Source: Oscillospiraceae bacterium
Lineage (GTDB): Bacteria; Bacillota_A; Clostridia; Oscillospirales; Ruminococcaceae
Assembly: GCA_017414145.1 (NCBI GenBank)
Contig: JAFPQL010000111.1
Span: 1 to 14,775, forward strand
Direction: 5' to 3'
Length of the DNA stretch: 14,775 nt
The notes beneath the pieces were generated by a model that was given only the letters and a program-made list of their open reading frames with translations, did no database searches and had not been told where the DNA came from. The position numbers and the translations under genes were made by a program. Positions within the stretch are counted from its first letter, which is position 1. The number at the start of each line of letters is the position of its first letter. This document shows, piece by piece, positions 13,069 to 14,775 of this stretch.

Positions 13069-14142
13069 TCAGACGGTGCCGCCCAGTGCGGCGGACAGCG
13101 TGCCGTCCGTCAGCGAATCGGCGCTGCACAGCACCAGAATCTGCTGAAAATCCGTGCCGGATACCGCGGGGAGCTTCTGCCATGCGGTGCCGTTTATCAG
13201 CTCCGCATTGACGGCGGTCAGGCTGCGGTAATGCGGGAACAGCAGGGGCAGAAATGCCGCGCCGTAGGAGTCCGCGAGCAGCAGCAGGTTCTTTCCGGTG
13301 CTGCGTCCGGTTTCGATTTGCAGAACCGGCTCCGTGCAGAGCGCGTAGACATCGTATGGATCGGCGGAACTGCCGGTCTGATAATAGCCGGAAAGCGCTG
13401 TCTCACCGTCCGGTGTACAGGAGACAATCCGGCTGAGCGGTGCGGTGTTCTGGTCGGCGTACAGGTCGATCAGATCGGGTGTGTAATACCCGCTGCCGTA
13501 CTGGATTTCCCGCGCAAAATCGCCGTAAAAGCTGTTGCAGTGATGTGTGATGACCATGCGGTCGTACCCGACGGCGTTGTAGCCGAGCTTCCGCGCCGCC
13601 GCCTTATAGGCCGTGTATGCGCCGAACGCCGTCCAGCGCGAATCCGTCCGGAAATAGAGATATTCGTCCCGGATCGCGGCAAGCCAGCCGTAGGTTTCAA
13701 TCCATGTGACATTGATGCTGAGTCCGGCGGCTGTACGCTGCAGCAGGGCGCGTTCGTCGGCGCGGGGCGCCTGTTCGGGGAGCGTATCCGCGTAAATGCC
13801 CGCGGCAGTCGGGGCGGCGAGGAGAAAGACCGGTGCGCCCGCCGATGCCGCAAACCGGTTCAGCGCCTGCACGGACGCATCCGCGGCGCCCTCTGCGTAC
13901 TGCTCTGTCTTGCGGAGCATCCGCTCCTTGGTCAGGTATACATTGCCGATTGCGTCGCAGCCCAGCGCGATTGCGGAACGGTCGCGGATGCGCAGAAGCG
14001 GACGCCAGACGCTGCCTGCGGCAGTATGCAGACGCCGTCCGGCAGGCAGAACCGGAAGTGCCGCGAAGATCAGTGCCGCCGCGAGAATCAGAACGGTCAG
14101 CCGCGCCGGAAAAAACCGTGCGGGCGATTCCTGCTTATCCAT
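13069..14142 (-). CDS. DHHW-family membrane-anchored SGNH/AlgX-like protein
   Basis: This 357-residue protein has one N-terminal membrane anchor (about 14-33, LTVLILAAALIFAALPVLPA), and the rest lies outside. It matches the DHHW family, related to AlgX/AlgJ acetyltransferases of exopolysaccharide O-acetylation: a DxHW-type motif at 165-176 (RTDSRWTAFGAY), SFYGDF (204-209) and the serine motif LLLLADSYGAAFLPLL (286-301, Asp291-Ser292). The His expected two residues after Asp167 is Arg169, so activity is uncertain. These proteins usually accompany an MBOAT acyltransferase; none is seen here. The ATG at 14142 is preferred over 14193 because GGAAGGA (14150-14156) lies seven bases upstream. It overlaps the preceding GNAT gene by eight bases, so the two are coupled. 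Confidence 0.82.
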   Translation of the reverse strand: MDKQESPARFFPARLTVLILAAALIFAALPVLPAGRRLHTAAGSVWRPLLRIRDRSAIALGCDAIGNVYLTKERMLRKTEQYAEGAADASVQALNRFAASAGAPVFLLAAPTAAGIYADTLPEQAPRADERALLQRTAAGLSINVTWIETYGWLAAIRDEYLYFRTDSRWTAFGAYTAYKAAARKLGYNAVGYDRMVITHHCNSFYGDFAREIQYGSGYYTPDLIDLYADQNTAPLSRIVSCTPDGETALSGYYQTGSSADPYDVYALCTEPVLQIETGRSTGKNLLLLADSYGAAFLPLLFPHYRSLTAVNAELINGTAWQKLPAVSGTDFQQILVLCSADSLTDGTLSAALGGTV

Positions 14143-14566
14143 GCCGCATTCCTTCCACATCCGAGAGATCGAGCAGCAGCGCACCGGGGACAAGCCCGGC
14201 GCGGAAGTGCATGGCGTCGGCGAAGGCCTGCGCCTCTGCCGTCAGTGCTGCCGGACATCCGAGGAACCAGACCTGCCGTTCCACGGCTTCTCCCGCGGCG
14301 ACGCACATCAGCATCCGGCCGAGGCCGTGACGGCGCAGCGGTGCAAGCACGGCGACCTGTCTGACGCGGAGAAACGCGGGCTTTGTACCCTCTGCCGCAC
14401 TGTCCATGACCAGTACGCCGGCGGGCTGATTGTCCGTGAGCAGGACAAAGACTGTTGCGCCGGATGCAAGGCAGCCGGCGATTCCCTGCGGAACAAATGC
14501 GTCCAGTGCAGCGGTATCGCCGAGCGACGCGAGTTTTTCTGCGTTGAGTTTTTTGATGACGAGCAT
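14135..14566 (-). CDS. GNAT-type acetyltransferase (short)
   Basis: This 143-residue protein has the GNAT acetyl-CoA site as VAVLAPLRRHGLGRMLM (71-87), with the RxxGxG core at Arg78-Gly83. It is preceded by strands VFVLLTDNQPAGVLVMDS (39-56) and followed by VWFLGCPAAL and AQAFADAMHFRAG, as in many small GNAT proteins. The substrate is unknown. The ATG follows CGGAGG by about six bases and lies downstream of a good promoter (14637-14609). Its last eight bases overlap the start of the DHHW gene, so the two are translated together and may share a pathway, possibly envelope modification; that link is inference. Confidence 0.85.
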   Translation of the reverse strand: MLVIKKLNAEKLASLGDTAALDAFVPQGIAGCLASGATVFVLLTDNQPAGVLVMDSAAEGTKPAFLRVRQVAVLAPLRRHGLGRMLMCVAAGEAVERQVWFLGCPAALTAEAQAFADAMHFRAGLVPGALLLDLSDVEGMRHG

Positions 14567-14608
14567 GAGCGCCTCCGTTCCGGCAGCGGATGCCGGTTAT
14601 TTTCTTTT

Positions 14609-14637
14609 AGTATACCACAAATCGGCGGCTTTGTAAA
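14609..14637 (-). promoter_or_regulatory. Sigma-A promoter of the GNAT-DHHW operon
   Basis: On the minus strand TTTACA (14637-14632) and TATACT (14614-14609) are 17 bases apart. The GNAT ATG at 14566 is about 42 bases below the -10 box. Confidence 0.78.
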
Positions 14638-14662
14638 GCGTGCGGGTGTGTGCGGCGTGTAT

Positions 14663-14763
14663 CCAAACTAAAGTTTTTGGCCGAGCTTTTTGCGCGGAGC
14701 CCGCGCCGGCAATTTCTAAAGTTCCCCGCAAGCCCAAACTAAAGTTTTTGGTCGAGCTTTTTT
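14663..14763. repeat. 71-bp-period intergenic repeat, two copies of a 29-bp motif
   Basis: The 29-bp motif beginning CCAAACTAAAGTTTTTGG and running through YCGAGCTTTTT occurs at 14663-14691 and 14734-14762, differing at a single base (C to T at the Y). Between the copies lies a GC-rich segment with the same hairpin unit as at 8269-8337. The start-to-start distance is 71 bases. The array reaches the window edge and may continue. Confidence 0.85.
14692..14723. repeat. Inverted third copy of the GC-hairpin intergenic unit
   Basis: GCGCGG (14692-14697), loop AGC and CCGCGC (14701-14706) are followed by GGCAATTTCTAAAG. This is the reverse complement of unit 1 at 8269-8303, with the same 15-base hairpin and the same CTTTAGA...GCC context. 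Confidence 0.8.
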
Positions 14764-14774
14764 CAAAAAGCTCG
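14753..14774. terminator. Palindromic hairpin at the right edge
   Basis: CGAGCTTTTT (14753-14762) and AAAAAGCTCG (14765-14774) form a perfect 10-bp stem around TC. Its left half is the end of the 29-bp repeat motif. The element is cut by the window end, so its direction and role (terminator of a gene to the right, or part of a mobile repeat) cannot be decided. Confidence 0.5.
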
Positions 14775-14775
14775 C

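Noticed and set aside
13036..14364. Long plus-strand open frame (442 codons) opposite the DHHW gene
   Set aside because: It spans a terminator and parts of two genes on the other strand, is rich in Arg, Gly and Cys without domain pattern, and has no convincing ribosome binding site.
14663..14775. Start of a CRISPR array
   Set aside because: There are only two copies of the 29-bp motif, and the sequence between them is itself a known repeat unit with a hairpin instead of a unique spacer; no cas gene is nearby.

Overview
The window looks like chromosomal DNA from a high-GC member of the Ruminococcus group (Clostridia, Oscillospiraceae). I infer this from the GC-rich, GC3-biased codon use, the GGAGG-type ribosome binding sites, sigma-A promoters with 17-bp spacers, small clostridial-type hypothetical proteins, and above all a secreted GH5 cellulase with a threonine-rich linker and a C-terminal dockerin, the signature of a ruminococcal cellulosome. 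I see no rRNA or tRNA gene, CRISPR array, transposase, phage gene or plasmid gene.

Layout. (1) 1-1702: a strong divergent promoter and Shine-Dalgarno sequence at the left edge belong to a leftward gene that starts outside the window. A rightward operon follows: dut (dUTPase), a DUF4321 small membrane protein, and a PHP-fold phosphoesterase. (2) 1703-4822: an SseB-family gene with its own promoter and a leader hairpin, then the GH5/dockerin cellulase, ending in a strong hairpin terminator that probably serves both strands. (3) 4826-7207: a leftward operon of a YfcE-type metallophosphoesterase, an RluA-family pseudouridine synthase and a CPBP intramembrane protease. (4) 7261-8199: a rightward cluster of three small uncharacterised proteins. 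(5) 8260-8337: tandem hairpin-bearing intergenic repeats. (6) 8349-12986: a leftward operon recD2 - comF - GNAT acetyltransferase - mreB-like, the first three joined by 4-bp stop/start overlaps, with a promoter before recD2. (7) 12997-14637: a leftward two-gene operon of a GNAT acetyltransferase and a DHHW-family membrane-anchored protein, with promoter and terminator both visible. (8) 14663-14775: a second intergenic repeat cluster, partly related to the one at 8260-8337 and cut by the window edge.

How the genes fit together. Most of the window is housekeeping: nucleotide sanitation (dut), DNA repair and uptake (recD2, comF), rRNA modification (RluA family), cell shape (mreB) and envelope functions (CPBP, DHHW). 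The accessory feature is the cellulase, which would act outside the cell on a scaffoldin. The least explained material is the three-gene small-protein cluster, the intergenic hairpin repeats whose stems show a compensatory base-pair change between copies, and the DHHW protein in which the expected catalytic histidine is arginine. I do not see a clear new defence or mobile system. All family assignments come from motif recognition by eye, without database searches.
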